From contig CM039465.1 of assembly GCA_022414725.1 (NCBI GenBank), positions 5,476,938 to 5,540,937 on the forward strand: DNA of 64,000 nt. The letters run 5' to 3'. The DNA comes from Microglena sp. YARC (taxonomy: Eukaryota; Chlorophyta; Chlorophyceae; Chlamydomonadales; Chlamydomonadaceae). Shown here piece after piece: positions 20,653 through 31,528 of the stretch. The stretch's first letter is position 1, and the number at the start of each line of letters is the position of its first letter. The notes below the pieces were generated by a model. It saw only the letters and a program-made list of their open reading frames with translations, was not told the DNA's origin and did not search any database. The position numbers and the translations under genes are program-made.

Positions 20653-20847
20653 CAGGGTGCTACATTTTGTCAAATTGGTAAGCACTTAAAGCGCACAAAC
20701 ACCAAATTGGCCAGCGCTTTGGAGTGCAAAAAGCGCAAAAACTGCGCGCTGCGCCCACAGGTGGTTGAAAAAGCTGCGCGAAACGCGCAGTGGGGCTCAA
20801 AAAGCGTGCGCGAAATCGCGCTGCCGCGCGCGCTTTGTAGTACCCTG
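20653..20847. mobile_element. hAT-type MITE, 195 bp, with 8-bp target duplication
   Basis: Termini CAGGGTGCTACA and inverse CAGGGTACTACA. Flanks are the perfect 8-bp duplication CTTCAAAC (20,645-20,652 and 20,848-20,855). Same family as 6986-7170, but with a different target sequence, so the two were inserted independently. Confidence 0.92.
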
Positions 20848-20855
20848 CTTCAAAC

Positions 20856-21167
20856 AGCTTCTTTCGCTGACTCTAGAACCAAACCTAAAGCTTGCTAGTG
20901 AGTTTTAAAGCTGATATGTTGGGCAGTCCAATGCAGCTGACCAAAATTTGCTTGACCCAGTGGCTAGCTAATGAACAGGGCTAGGAATCCCACGTGGCCC
21001 AAAACAAAAACAGTGGTCTAGAGTTCGGACGGACCCATCCATAAATTTGATGGTTTAGGCAGGAGGTTCGAGCCAAGCGATTTATTCCAAGTATAGAAAG
21101 TATATGACATAATGTTTTGCAATTTCTGTAGCATTTTCCACATTTTTCTGAGCACCTCATTAAGGGG

Positions 21168-21170
<3 letters not shown>
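20856..21170. other. No gene seen
   Basis: Contains a partial relative of the 6830 dispersed motif (AACCTAAAGCTTGCTAGTGA) and otherwise unremarkable sequence. Confidence 0.35.

Positions 21171-21199
<29 letters not shown>
21171..21199. repeat. Poly-G tract, 29 nt
   Basis: Uninterrupted G run. The matching tract in the second copy (54,204-54,221) has only 18 G. Confidence 0.95.
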
Positions 21200-21202
<3 letters not shown>

Positions 21203-21317
21203 CCCTCATTTGGTGTGATTGCTAACTTTTTACTCCGGTCTCCAAATGAAACTCTGAAATCACCCACAATGTGGCCTTGGCAAGGGCAGTCTATTGGCAC
21301 TTCTATGCAAATTGTGC

Positions 21318-21478
21318 AAGGGGATGAGGTGACGAGTAGGTTAGGTGATGAGGTGATGATTGGTTTAAGTGATGAGTGGATGGGTTGATTAGGTGATGAG
21401 AAGGTTGGGTGATGATCGGGTTAGGTGATGAGGTGATGAGTGGGTCAATTGATGAGTGGATGAGGCGAGGGAGTCTAA
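21318..21478. repeat. GATGAG-rich minisatellite
   Basis: Irregular tandem units of the type GGTGATGAG and AGTGGATGGGTTGATTAG. Counterpart at about 54,345-54,490. Confidence 0.8.
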
Positions 21479-21599
21479 GCACACGTAAGAGTGCAGGTGC
21501 AGGAGTATGGGCTAGTATAGGTGAGATGCAAGGGCCTGTCGTCCTAGAACTAATCAAGCCCAGAACTAATCAAGCCAGAGAGTCATGATCACGGCCAGT

Positions 21600-22006
21600 C
21601 AGGCTCCCTCCATCTTCCTCCTCCCTCCCCTCCCATCTGCCTCCTCCCCCCCCCTCTCCCACTTTCCTCCACCCCTCCCTCACATCTTCCTCCTTCCTTC
21701 CCCTTCTCTCTCCCACATTTCTCCCTCCTCCCCTGCCATCTTCCTTCTCCCTCCCCCTCCCCTTTGGCATCGTCCCCCCCCCCACCCCCCCACCCTCCTC
21801 CTCCTATCCCATCGTCCTCCTCTCTGCCCCCCTCCCTCTTCCCTCCTCCCTTCCTCCTTCCATCACCCCTCTTTCACAACCTCATTCTTTAAACTCCCCT
21901 CCTGAACACCTCCCTTACCTACCCTCTTTGACCCCTCCTCTACCTCCCCTCCTTAATCCCTCCCCTACCTCCCCTCCTTTACTCCTCCCCTACCTCCACT
22001 CCTTGT
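21600..22006. repeat. Polypyrimidine tract, about 400 nt
   Basis: Plus strand consists almost only of C and T (CTCC/TCCTCC blocks), with occasional A as in CATC. Strong strand asymmetry of this kind can form triplex DNA. Counterpart 54,617-55,025. Confidence 0.9.
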
Positions 22007-22368
22007 TACGCAATGACCCTGGTTGTTATATTTTGTCCTTGTAGTCCAGGGGGCAGCCAATTAGGCTAAAGGACTTGCCCAACCTCAAATATCATGATAG
22101 TTAAAGACTATCCGGAAGGGATATTAAAAAACACTATGATGATAATGATGCATATTTTATCCTGGTGCCTTGTCGGACTCCACGAGTGCCTGTGGCTTGA
22201 CGGTGTCAAGGGGGACTCATGGTATACAAGGTCCTGATGTACTGACAATGCCAGAGTTGCTTAAAGATTCACTTCCGCAACCGTAATTCCCTGCCTCTCA
22301 AATATTGTCATTTGCGAAGATACATCCCACCTTGAAGCCTCAGAACAGCCAAGCCCATGCCACTTCAC

Positions 22369-22467
22369 TCACTCTCTACGAAGCTCTTGAGACAAGACAG
22401 GATTGCTGTCGAAGTCCAAATCCTCAGGGTCCAGGATGAACGTGTTCATCAATCCTTTACCCTTGAT
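22369..22467 (-). CDS. Guanylyl cyclase-like gene, copy 1, last exon
   Basis: After a TTTTCAG splice site the minus strand reads IKGKGLMNTFILDPEDLDF, the C-terminal signature of class III cyclase domains, then about 13 more residues and TGA. It is identical in translation to exon 55,386-55,484. Confidence 0.85.
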   Translation of the reverse strand: MKGKGLMNTFILDPEDLDFDSNPVLSQELRRE

Positions 22468-22873
22468 CTGAAAATCAAAATAGAAGTGGTGTGTCAGGCA
22501 TGTGCAGATGAATGCATGGATGAAAGCATGCATCATATAAATGTGCTGATGTAAGAATGCATCTCACAAATGTGCGGAGATGTTATCAAGGGAGCTGCCT
22601 AGAAGATAGACACACCCAGACAAGGAATCCTAACCCAGCCCCATCACATAAATGTGCAGAGATGAAACCATGGATGAAAGAATGCATCACATGCGTGTGT
22701 GGAGAAATATTGCATCAGTGGGCTGATGTAGTGATGTATGTATTAGATGAAAGAATGCATCACATAAATGCACAGAGATGAAATAAAGGAAACTGCCTAA
22801 AAGATGGACACACAGATCACATAGACAAGGAATCCCGACCCAGTCTCATGGGCAGATGTAGTTATGTACGTAC

Positions 22874-22982
22874 CTCAACTCCGGATGTACTCTCCCAAGG
22901 ATCGTGGTTGCCACCAGCCACTAACAGTTTGTGTGTGTCTTGGGACACTTGGATGAGGCTTGGCTTGCACGTGCTCTCCATC
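22874..22982 (-). CDS. Guanylyl cyclase-like gene, copy 1, exon g
   Basis: 109-nt exon beginning G|ATGGAGAGC (completing the Arg of NTASR) and encoding MESTCKPSLIQVSQDTHKLL to SGVE. The donor is GTACGTAC. Same as 55,891-55,999. Confidence 0.85.
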
Positions 22983-23099
22983 CTGAAGGCAGGGTTTGTG
23001 TGTGTGCATGTGCGTGTTTTTGAGACACTTGGATGGGGCTTGCACGTGCTTACCATCTTGACGGCAGGGAGTTCATAGTTAGTATTTTTTGCAGTCATG

Positions 23100-23404
23100 A
23101 ATTGGCTTGACATGTTGGACCCCCCCCCCCCACCCCACCCCCCACCCACCCACACATACACCCACACATACACCCACACACACCACACACACACATACAC
23201 ACACACATGTATAATTGTCTATATTCCCTCCTTCAATGTCCACGATTAGCAGTCGTGAATTGGCTTGACATGTTGGACCCCCCCCCCCCCCCACACACAC
23301 ACACACACACATACACACACATGTATAATTGTCTGTATTCCCTCCCTTCAATGTCCACGATTAGCAGTCGTGAATTGGCTTGACATGTTGGACCCCCCCC
23401 CCCC

Positions 23405-23453
<49 letters not shown>

Positions 23454-23520
23454 ACACACACACACACATGTATAATTGTCTGTATTCCCTCCCTTCAATG
23501 TCCACGATTAGCAGTCGTGA
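23100..23520. repeat. Poly-C/CA tandem array in a cyclase intron
   Basis: Three to four units of GTCGTGAATTGGCTTGACAT, GTTGGA, poly-C, (CA)n and CATGTATAATTGTCTGTATT. Poly-C lengths vary from about 12 to 28 nt. Counterpart 56,115-56,550. Confidence 0.9.
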
Positions 23521-23814
23521 ATTGGCTTGATAAGTTGGCAGAGAGTTCTTAGCAAGTATTGTACTATGGTCTTTGGCAACTATTGATATTGTATTGCTAT
23601 TATAGTTCTTGTTGTTATTGCTGTTTTTGTTGATGTTGTGGTTGACCAATGTTGGCATTGATGGGATACTCCCTTTCTGCCTTTCTGACAACCCCAGGAC
23701 TGCAACAGATGGAGCGTAAGAACATAACAAACATTAACATGGCAAACATAAACAGATTATTTCTTCTCTTTCTCATTTAAACTGAACTTAAAATGAATAC
23801 GCACATCAGTATTG

Positions 23815-24410
23815 TGGTAGTAGCAGAGGTAGCGGACATGGCAATTGCTGCAGTAGTGGACATGGCAGTGGCAGTAGGAGTGGTAGTGGACATGGTAGTG
23901 GCAGTAGCAGTGTTAGTAGCAGTGGTAGCGGACATGGCGGTGGAAGAAGCAGTGGACGTGGCAGTGGCAGTAGCAGTGGTAGTGGGCAAGGCAGTGGCAG
24001 AATCAGCAGCAGTGGTAGTGGACGTGGCAGTAGCAGTGGTAGTGGGTGTGGCAGTAGCAGAGAATGTGGCAGTGGAAGTAGCAGTGGCAGCAGACATGGC
24101 AGGAGGAGTGGATGACGCAGTGGTAGTAGCAGTGGCAGGTGGACGTGGCAGAAACAGTGGTAGCGGACATGGAAATAGCTGCAGTAGTAGACGTGGCAGT
24201 GGCAGTAGCAGTGGTAGCGAATGTGGCAGTAGTAGCGGACATGGCAGTGGCAGAAGCAGTGGACATGGCAGTGCCAGTGGTGGTAGCAGTGCCAGTGGTA
24301 GTAGCAGTGGTAGCAGATGTGCCAGTGGCAGCAGGCATGGCAGTTGCAGTGGTAGTGGCTCCGGATGTGACAGTAGCAGTGGAAGTTGCAGTGGTGCACA
24401 CCCATCATGG
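23815..24410. repeat. Hexanucleotide-derived repeat (GGCAGT/GGTAGT)
   Basis: About 600 nt of degenerate GCAGTG/GTAGTG units with interspersed GACATGGCAGT, ending in 26 C and a CA tract. It lies in the intron between exons f and g. Nearly every frame is open on both strands, so the 130-260-codon ORFs are artefacts. Confidence 0.9.
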
Positions 24411-24517
24411 CCCCCCCCCCCCCCCCCCCCCCCCCCACACACACACACCACACACACACACCCAAAGGGATCACTCCCCAAACAGGCCAAAACGTCTCTG
24501 CGTTGCATCCCATTCAC

Positions 24518-24651
24518 CTGGAGGCTGTATCATGGTGTCGCCGAAGATGGAGAACTTGGGAAGCTTTGGTGCCAATGAGACCTGAAACACAAGGCCCTGT
24601 ATGCATGCCCACTCTGATCACCACCGGCTGTTGATTGTGGGGCATCACAAC
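24518..24651 (-). pseudogene. Guanylyl cyclase-like gene, copy 1, exon f with two indels
   Basis: Same exon as 57,546-57,679, with one extra and one missing base relative to it. The frame is broken in the middle (GTK...FGDT region) and restored at the end. Both splice sites are intact. A sequencing error is as likely as a real lesion. Confidence 0.7.
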
Positions 24652-24915
24652 CTGTGGAATGGCGATGTAGGGCAGATGAGATCTGGGGATTGAATGGGAT
24701 AGGGGGTTTAGGGTTCACAGGCTGTTGATTGTGGGATATCACAACCTGTGGAAAAACAACATAGAGCAGATAAGATTTGAGGACTGAATGGGCTAGATAC
24801 GGGGATTGAATGGGGGTTTAAGGGTCCAGGTTTACCCACAACTACTTGCATCCAAGCCAATCCATCTTGAAGCGGCCCAGCATGCCCTCGGCAAAGGCAA
24901 GCACTTTGGTATAAT

Positions 24916-25215
24916 AATAATAATAATTATTATTATAATAATAATAAGAATAACTATAATAACAACAATAATATAATTATAAAAATATAACATATTTTAA
25001 TCGATTGTATATATTATTTTTACAAAAGGGCTAACATGTAGATCCAATAAAAATAAGCATCGCCCAATGCACGCGTCCACCCTTTTGTATGAATAATATA
25101 ATAATACAAATATAAAATATATAAAAATAATGCTAATATGTTGATCCAATATAAACATATGATATGAATCATATGTACAAGAGATTATTATATTATATTT
25201 CACATTATTTATATA
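24916..25215. repeat. AT-rich intron segment with TAA repeats
   Basis: About 300 nt of (TAA)n/(TTA)n and AT-rich sequence inside the intron between exons e and f. Counterpart 57,936-58,240. Confidence 0.85.
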
Positions 25216-25221
25216 GCCCTT

Positions 25222-25747
25222 CCTGTCTTGAGAGACTGGGCATTCTCTTGACAAAGGCAAGCACTTCCGTAGCACTGTGAACAGGGTAATGCCTATCCAG
25301 TTGCTGCAGAAGCCTGACTGTACATCAATATACTGTATGATATAATATCATATACATCACTTACTGTCTTAGCGTGGCTGATCATACTCTTGGCAAAGGC
25401 AAGCACTTCCGTAGCACTGTGGACAGGGTCATGCCCCTCCAGGATGCTGCAGAAGCCTGACTGTACATCAATATACCGTATGATATAATATCATATACAT
25501 CACTTACTGTCTTAGGGTGGCTGATCATACTCTTGTCAAAGGCAAGCACTTCCGTAGCACTGTGGACAGGGTCATGCCCCTCCAGGATGCTGCAGAAGCC
25601 TGGACTGTACATCAATATACCGTATGATATAATATCATATACATCACTTACTGTCTTAGCGTGGTGATCATGCTCTTGGCAAAGGCAAGCACTTCCGTAG
25701 CACTGTGGACAGGGTCATGCCCTCCAGGATGCTGCAGAAGCCTGACT
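25222..25747 (-). repeat. Tandemly duplicated exon segments, copy 1
   Basis: Four 96-nt repeats of the exon e 3' part (about 25,222-25,317, 25,365-25,460, 25,508-25,604 and 25,652-25,747), separated by about 47 nt. Three have GTAAGT donors and TGTACAG acceptors. Some units carry single-base indels compared with the cleaner second copy. Confidence 0.85.
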
Positions 25748-25791
25748 GTACATCAATATACGTATGATATAATATCATATACATCACTTAC

Positions 25792-26033
25792 TGTCTTAGC
25801 GTGGCTGATCATGCTCTTGGCAAAACGGCAAGCACTTTGGTAGCACTGTGGACAGGGTCATGCGCCTCCAGGATGTTGCAGAAGCCTGTCTCTTGCTGCT
25901 TCTCAATATGCCAGCCGCAACGATTGTAGCAGTCCCCTGCCGTCTCCATCTTCTGAACATCGTGCAAGTCGCACATATGGTCGAAGGGTGTGAAGAGCTC
26001 ATTCAGGAAGGTCAACACATCTGTAGCCTGAAC
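25792..26033 (-). pseudogene. Guanylyl cyclase-like gene, copy 1, exon e with indels
   Basis: Corresponds to 58,821-59,060 but is 242 nt long instead of 240, with at least three single- or double-base differences, so the frame is interrupted. FLNELFTPFDHMCDLHDVQK and METAGDCY are still readable. Confidence 0.8.
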
Positions 26034-26047
26034 CTAAGATAGGAAGG

Positions 26048-26265
26048 ATGATAGTCGTAGGGATGTCAGGTTGGTTGTCAGGTGTGAGGTTGGCAGGTGT
26101 CAGGGTGGTTATCAGATTGTCAGGAGGTTGCCAGGTGTCAGGGTGGTTGCCAGGTGTGAGGTTGGCAGGTGTCAGGGTGGTTGTCAGGAGGTTGCCAGGT
26201 GTCAGGGTGTTTGTCACGTGTCAGGTTGCCAGGTGCCAGGGTGATTGTCAGGTGGTTGCCAGGTG
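26048..26265. repeat. GTCAGG(T/G)TGG minisatellite
   Basis: Short tandem units (GTTGCCAGGTGTCAGGGTG) in the intron between exons d and e. Identical array at 59,075-59,290. Confidence 0.85.
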
Positions 26266-26576
26266 TCCCGTACATTCGTGCACACCTGCAACTACAAACA
26301 CTCACTCTCTAGGGCTCCAATCCCTGCAGACAGTAACCTACACCACACCTTTGGTGGTTGGCCCCAGTGCTGGCCCCCTCAACCTCCCGCCTCGTTATAA
26401 GGCATGCTATTTATCTGGATAATTGATTCATTTACACCACAGCCACCTCATGCACATTGACCCCCCCTGTCTGGGTTCAGTTTACCAGTGCTTGTTGTTT
26501 AAAACTGCCTTACCTGTTTGAAGGTTGGGCAGGTTCCTATAACCTATTCGGCTACCCTGGACTGTAAAATACCCAC

Positions 26577-26627
26577 CTCCTTGCACATCGACGTGAATCC
26601 AACGATGTCCATGAACATGATGGTGAC
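26577..26627 (-). CDS. Guanylyl cyclase-like gene, copy 1, exon d
   Basis: 51-nt exon coding VTIMFMDIVGFTSMCKE, with the first metal-binding Asp in MDIVGF. Acceptor TGAGTGCAG, donor GTGGGT. Same as 59,605-59,655. Confidence 0.88.
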
Positions 26628-27316
26628 CTGCACTCAGACAATGCGTATGTGTGTTGATTTTATCCATCAGTATTAAATGTGAGGGTCTATGGGACCCTTT
26701 TATTTGGCTTGCAAGGGTGCATTATGGGTGAAGGAGTGCCGCAGGGGAGCAGAAAAGGGAGCCAAAGCCCCCCTATATTTTGCAGTACATGGGCGGCCTT
26801 GTGCAATACACATGTGTGTTACAGGGTTTAGGGCGTGTACACAAACACATTGGCATGAATACTCATTATGTGCGTTTATTTTGTGTGTACCATGGAGTGC
26901 TCGTACTTGCTCAACATCCACAGTGTGCCAGGGTCAAGGTAGTGCAGAGATGGACAGGTAAGGCCATGATGGTGACAGGAAACAGACCAGCCCACACACA
27001 AACCCTCATGTTCCCAACCAACCCTCTTCCCCAACCCATCCCAGTCCCGTCCTTACCCACCCGACCCACACTACATCAGACGCGGGAGTGACAACAGAGA
27101 GGAGGGCACTCATGCAACGGGGACTGACAAATTGTGGACTCCTTATGCCTATTGCTGATTAGAAGCAAGCTTTCCCTAGTGCGTCCCTCTGCTACCAGTG
27201 AGGATTCCACAACCGAGCCACATCCACCAACCTCTGAAAGCAGTAACACAGCGAATCTTTGCCACCTATTCTTATAACTAAAAGCAAAGAACAGAAACAA
27301 ATTGTGGACTCCTTAC

Positions 27317-27600
27317 ATCTTTGTGACTTGAGCAAAGCTCTCCACAAAGCCGGTATGCTTTTGTTCCGGCGAGGATACAGACATGTAGTCAATGATAATG
27401 ACGGACCAAATACAATAGGGCAAAGGGAACGTCTCAGCCATGATGGGTGAGCTGAGCCATCTGTGAGGTTGCTAGTTGATTAAGAGCATTCTCACGCTCA
27501 GATACGTCTTCTTGATAATCATAAGACTCGCACATCCCCGTCTTCATGATCGTCACTGTTTTGATGGGTCACAGACTCCATCCAGACAATGGGAGGCCTC
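27317..27600 (-). pseudogene. Guanylyl cyclase-like gene, copy 1, exon c, noisy
   Basis: Equivalent of 60,306-60,557 but 32 nt longer, with scattered insertions. Splice sites (TGCGCAG and GTAAGG) are preserved. Pieces of the SERENALNQL region are readable in alternating frames. The base-level noise here rises towards the assembly gap. Confidence 0.7.
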
Positions 27601-27639
27601 CTGCGCAGCAAATTGTTACACTTGTCAGGTTAAGTCAAC

Positions 27640-30302
27640 CACCAGTCTGCCATTACACAACTGATATCGGATCATCACCAGACCACCACAACCACCCACA
27701 ACATCTGCACTGAGAGTTGCTACACATGTCACCACCAGACTGCCATACAAACAGCTATCATCATCACCATCATCAATTCGCCACCACCAGCACCACATCT
27801 GCACACTGAGAGTTGTTACACGTGCCAGCTTAAGTCAACCACCAACACTACACAACTACATTACACACAGCTATCGTCATCAAACATCAATATCATCACT
27901 TCATCAACCACCACCATCAGCACTGGGGAGTTGCCCCGTACATTCCGTCACAGCAATGATTTTACTTTAGAGGGGCAACGACCAGACTGACTGACAATCT
28001 ACTCTCATCTCATCACCATCATCACCACCACCCTGCTACCTCCATCATCACCACCACGCACCACCACCCTCCTGTTAGTCCTTGTACTCCACATCATCTA
28101 CATTGCTATCACCAACATCACCAGCAGCATCACACCGACACTGCTACTTCCATCATCACTACCACTTAGCATCCTCTCTTTGTCCTTGTCGACTCCGTCA
28201 TCACCAGATTGCTGATCACCAACATCATCATCATCACCATCACCAATACACTATACCTCCACCATCACCACACCACCACCAAATCCTCCTCTGTGCCTAT
28301 GTCCTCATACTCACTCATATTGCTATCAAAACCAACATCATCACAGCAGGCATAGCCCATCACCACCACACTGCTACCTCCATGTCATCACCACGACCAT
28401 TCTCCTCTTTGTCCTTGTCCTCATCATCACCACATTGCGGATCAGCCAAATCATCACCATCACCACACCATCACCAATAAATGCTCACCACCATCCTCCG
28501 CTTTGTCCTTAGTCCTCCTCTCACCAACATCAATCACCATCACGCATCACAATAAAATGCTACCACCAATCCTCCTCTTTGTTCTTGATACCTTCCTCAT
28601 CACCAACATTGCTATCACCAACATTTATCATCATCAACGCGGCAGCAGCAAAATTGCTGCTGAAAGCTATCGAACACCAAAGTTCAAGTTCTCAAAAACG
28701 TTCGCCCATTACCTCAGAGGCATGTCAACCAGGTCAACTGCCCACCTACGGCGCGGCCTCCCTACGCTGATAGTCGCGCATGAACAACATGGATAGCACA
28801 CTACCGCAACCACTATGCGATAATAACAATATCGCCATTCCCTCGCTTACACTTAGCTCTGGCATTGTCAGCCAGACTGCCCGTCTCATCGGATGATGAA
28901 TGATGATAGCATATATACAATAACATATTGACGCCACCAGATTCCCTACAACTAACCTCTGGCATGTCAAGCCAGACTGCCCGGATCATCATTATGATGA
29001 CATAGATAGCATACTATATTATAATAACATATCGCCATTCCCTACACTTACCTCTTGGCATTGACATTCAGCCGACTGCCTGGATCATATGATATCATAT
29101 GATGACATGATAAGCATATAATAAACATATCGCTCCATCCCTCAACTTACCCTCTCCGGCATGTCAGGTCATCAGGCTGCCACGACCCGCCGGCACCCCT
29201 CTAAATCACATCCCCAGCCCGATATGAGCAGCCTATGATAGCATACCGCCGATTAGCGTACACAGACCCCCTGTACTCTACCTCCTGGCACCGTGGGTCA
29301 GTCAGACTGCCAAGAACCATAAAAGACCCCCCAAGCCCAGCAGGGTTACTGAGCATAGCCGTGAATAGCCAAAGACTATACAGTAGGGAGTAGAGAAGAT
29401 ACAGCCGTTCCCTACACTGTTACCTCTGGGCATGTCAGTCAGACTGACCGGCACCATGGATATGGTTGACAATCTATGCATATGGATAGAGATCAGTGTA
29501 CCGCCGTTCCCCTACACTTACCTGCATGGCATGTCAGTCAGACGCCGGCAAACGTAAGAAAGGCGCATATGAGCTCGACCATGGCGGGGCGAGAGGCCGA
29601 GCGATAGCATATAAACGATAGCATACCGACGGCGTTCCCTACACTTACCTGGTCTGCAATGTCAGTCAGACTGCCTGGCACACCACGCTATGATGACGCG
29701 ATGATCTAGCATATGACGAAAGTAGCAGACATAGAGTGCACGGCCGCCGTTCCCACGATACACTTACCTCTGGCATGTCAGTCAGATCTCAAAACAGCTG
29801 GCACCAGATTATGATGAACATAACCCACCCAAGTATAGGCCCATGAATGAATAAGTATACCGCCCGTTTTCCCTAGCACTTACCTTTGGCATGTCATTCA
29901 CGCAACGTGAAACGGCATCATATTCCAAAGACCGGATGAACAGATAGATAGTATGAACAATGAGATCGCCATTCCCAAATACCGTCTGGCATGACCATTC
30001 AGACACTGCGGTCACAATCGCAATAATGATATCAGTGATGATGTCATCGAATAGCTGATGGGAAGCCTAACAATATCGCCATCCCGTACTACCTTCCTCG
30101 GCGATGTCGAGGGTGCACCGACTTGCTGCGGGGCACGCACGTAATGATACACATGATACAGTATGATGAGGCGCATAGGCGCAGGTACGACAGACAGATG
30201 CAGATAGTGCAACAATGCTTCACTGCGAGTAAACTATAAATTTACAGTCCAATGTAGCCAGACAGGACAGCAGTAGAGCAGGCAGGGTTCCCGTGCACTT
30301 AC
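27640..30302. repeat. Microsatellite and minisatellite intron, copy 1, low quality
   Basis: CAC/CAT-rich trinucleotide sequence (to about 28,620), a CAAGTT-tailed repeat copy (28,636-28,693) and degraded 81-bp minisatellite units (about 28,700-30,200). The equivalent in copy 2 (60,570-62,700) is much more regular. Random-looking insertions suggest unpolished sequence. Confidence 0.75.
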
Positions 30303-30528
30303 CTTGGTATGTCTATCTGGCAGTCCGACTGCAGCACGGGAGCGAGGTCGGCAGCTAGACGGACTCTCTATCCCATGTTGCATGCTGCCAGCGGTCATGG
30401 AGGTGCACTCCGCCATGCATCTCGCAAGGCAGCCATCGACCGACAACCAAAGCTACTAGCACTGAGAAGCATTGTTAGAGATGTGCAAGTGTTGCCAGTC
30501 ACTTCCAGGATCAACGTATCTCTCTCGG
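30303..30528 (-). pseudogene. Guanylyl cyclase-like gene, copy 1, exon b, cut by the gap
   Basis: Matches the 3' half of exon 62,790-63,215 with many indels. The donor (GGTAAGTGCACGGG) is preserved. The sequence ends at the run of N. Confidence 0.6.
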
Positions 30529-31528
30529 NNNNNNNNNNNNNNNNNNNNNNNNNNNNNNNNNNNNNNNNNNNNNNNNNNNNNNNNNNNNNNNNNNNNNNNN
30601 NNNNNNNNNNNNNNNNNNNNNNNNNNNNNNNNNNNNNNNNNNNNNNNNNNNNNNNNNNNNNNNNNNNNNNNNNNNNNNNNNNNNNNNNNNNNNNNNNNNN
30701 NNNNNNNNNNNNNNNNNNNNNNNNNNNNNNNNNNNNNNNNNNNNNNNNNNNNNNNNNNNNNNNNNNNNNNNNNNNNNNNNNNNNNNNNNNNNNNNNNNNN
30801 NNNNNNNNNNNNNNNNNNNNNNNNNNNNNNNNNNNNNNNNNNNNNNNNNNNNNNNNNNNNNNNNNNNNNNNNNNNNNNNNNNNNNNNNNNNNNNNNNNNN
30901 NNNNNNNNNNNNNNNNNNNNNNNNNNNNNNNNNNNNNNNNNNNNNNNNNNNNNNNNNNNNNNNNNNNNNNNNNNNNNNNNNNNNNNNNNNNNNNNNNNNN
31001 NNNNNNNNNNNNNNNNNNNNNNNNNNNNNNNNNNNNNNNNNNNNNNNNNNNNNNNNNNNNNNNNNNNNNNNNNNNNNNNNNNNNNNNNNNNNNNNNNNNN
31101 NNNNNNNNNNNNNNNNNNNNNNNNNNNNNNNNNNNNNNNNNNNNNNNNNNNNNNNNNNNNNNNNNNNNNNNNNNNNNNNNNNNNNNNNNNNNNNNNNNNN
31201 NNNNNNNNNNNNNNNNNNNNNNNNNNNNNNNNNNNNNNNNNNNNNNNNNNNNNNNNNNNNNNNNNNNNNNNNNNNNNNNNNNNNNNNNNNNNNNNNNNNN
31301 NNNNNNNNNNNNNNNNNNNNNNNNNNNNNNNNNNNNNNNNNNNNNNNNNNNNNNNNNNNNNNNNNNNNNNNNNNNNNNNNNNNNNNNNNNNNNNNNNNNN
31401 NNNNNNNNNNNNNNNNNNNNNNNNNNNNNNNNNNNNNNNNNNNNNNNNNNNNNNNNNNNNNNNNNNNNNNNNNNNNNNNNNNNNNNNNNNNNNNNNNNNN
31501 NNNNNNNNNNNNNNNNNNNNNNNNNNNN
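30529..31528. other. Assembly gap of exactly 1,000 N
   Basis: A round-number gap is a scaffolding placeholder, so the real distance and even the adjacency are unknown. ORFs running through it are meaningless. Confidence 0.99.

Noticed and set aside
20000..24640. His/Thr-, Val/Ala- and Ser/Gly-rich ORFs over microsatellites (also 53,050-57,660)
   Set aside because: They come from (CA)n, poly-C and GGCAGT repeats open in nearly all frames, and the authentic cyclase exons show that this DNA is intronic or flanking.
28082..28480. His-rich protein in CAC/CAT repeats (and 60,870-61,559)
   Set aside because: The repeats are in an intron of the cyclase gene on the opposite strand, and the frames are tandem-repeat artefacts.
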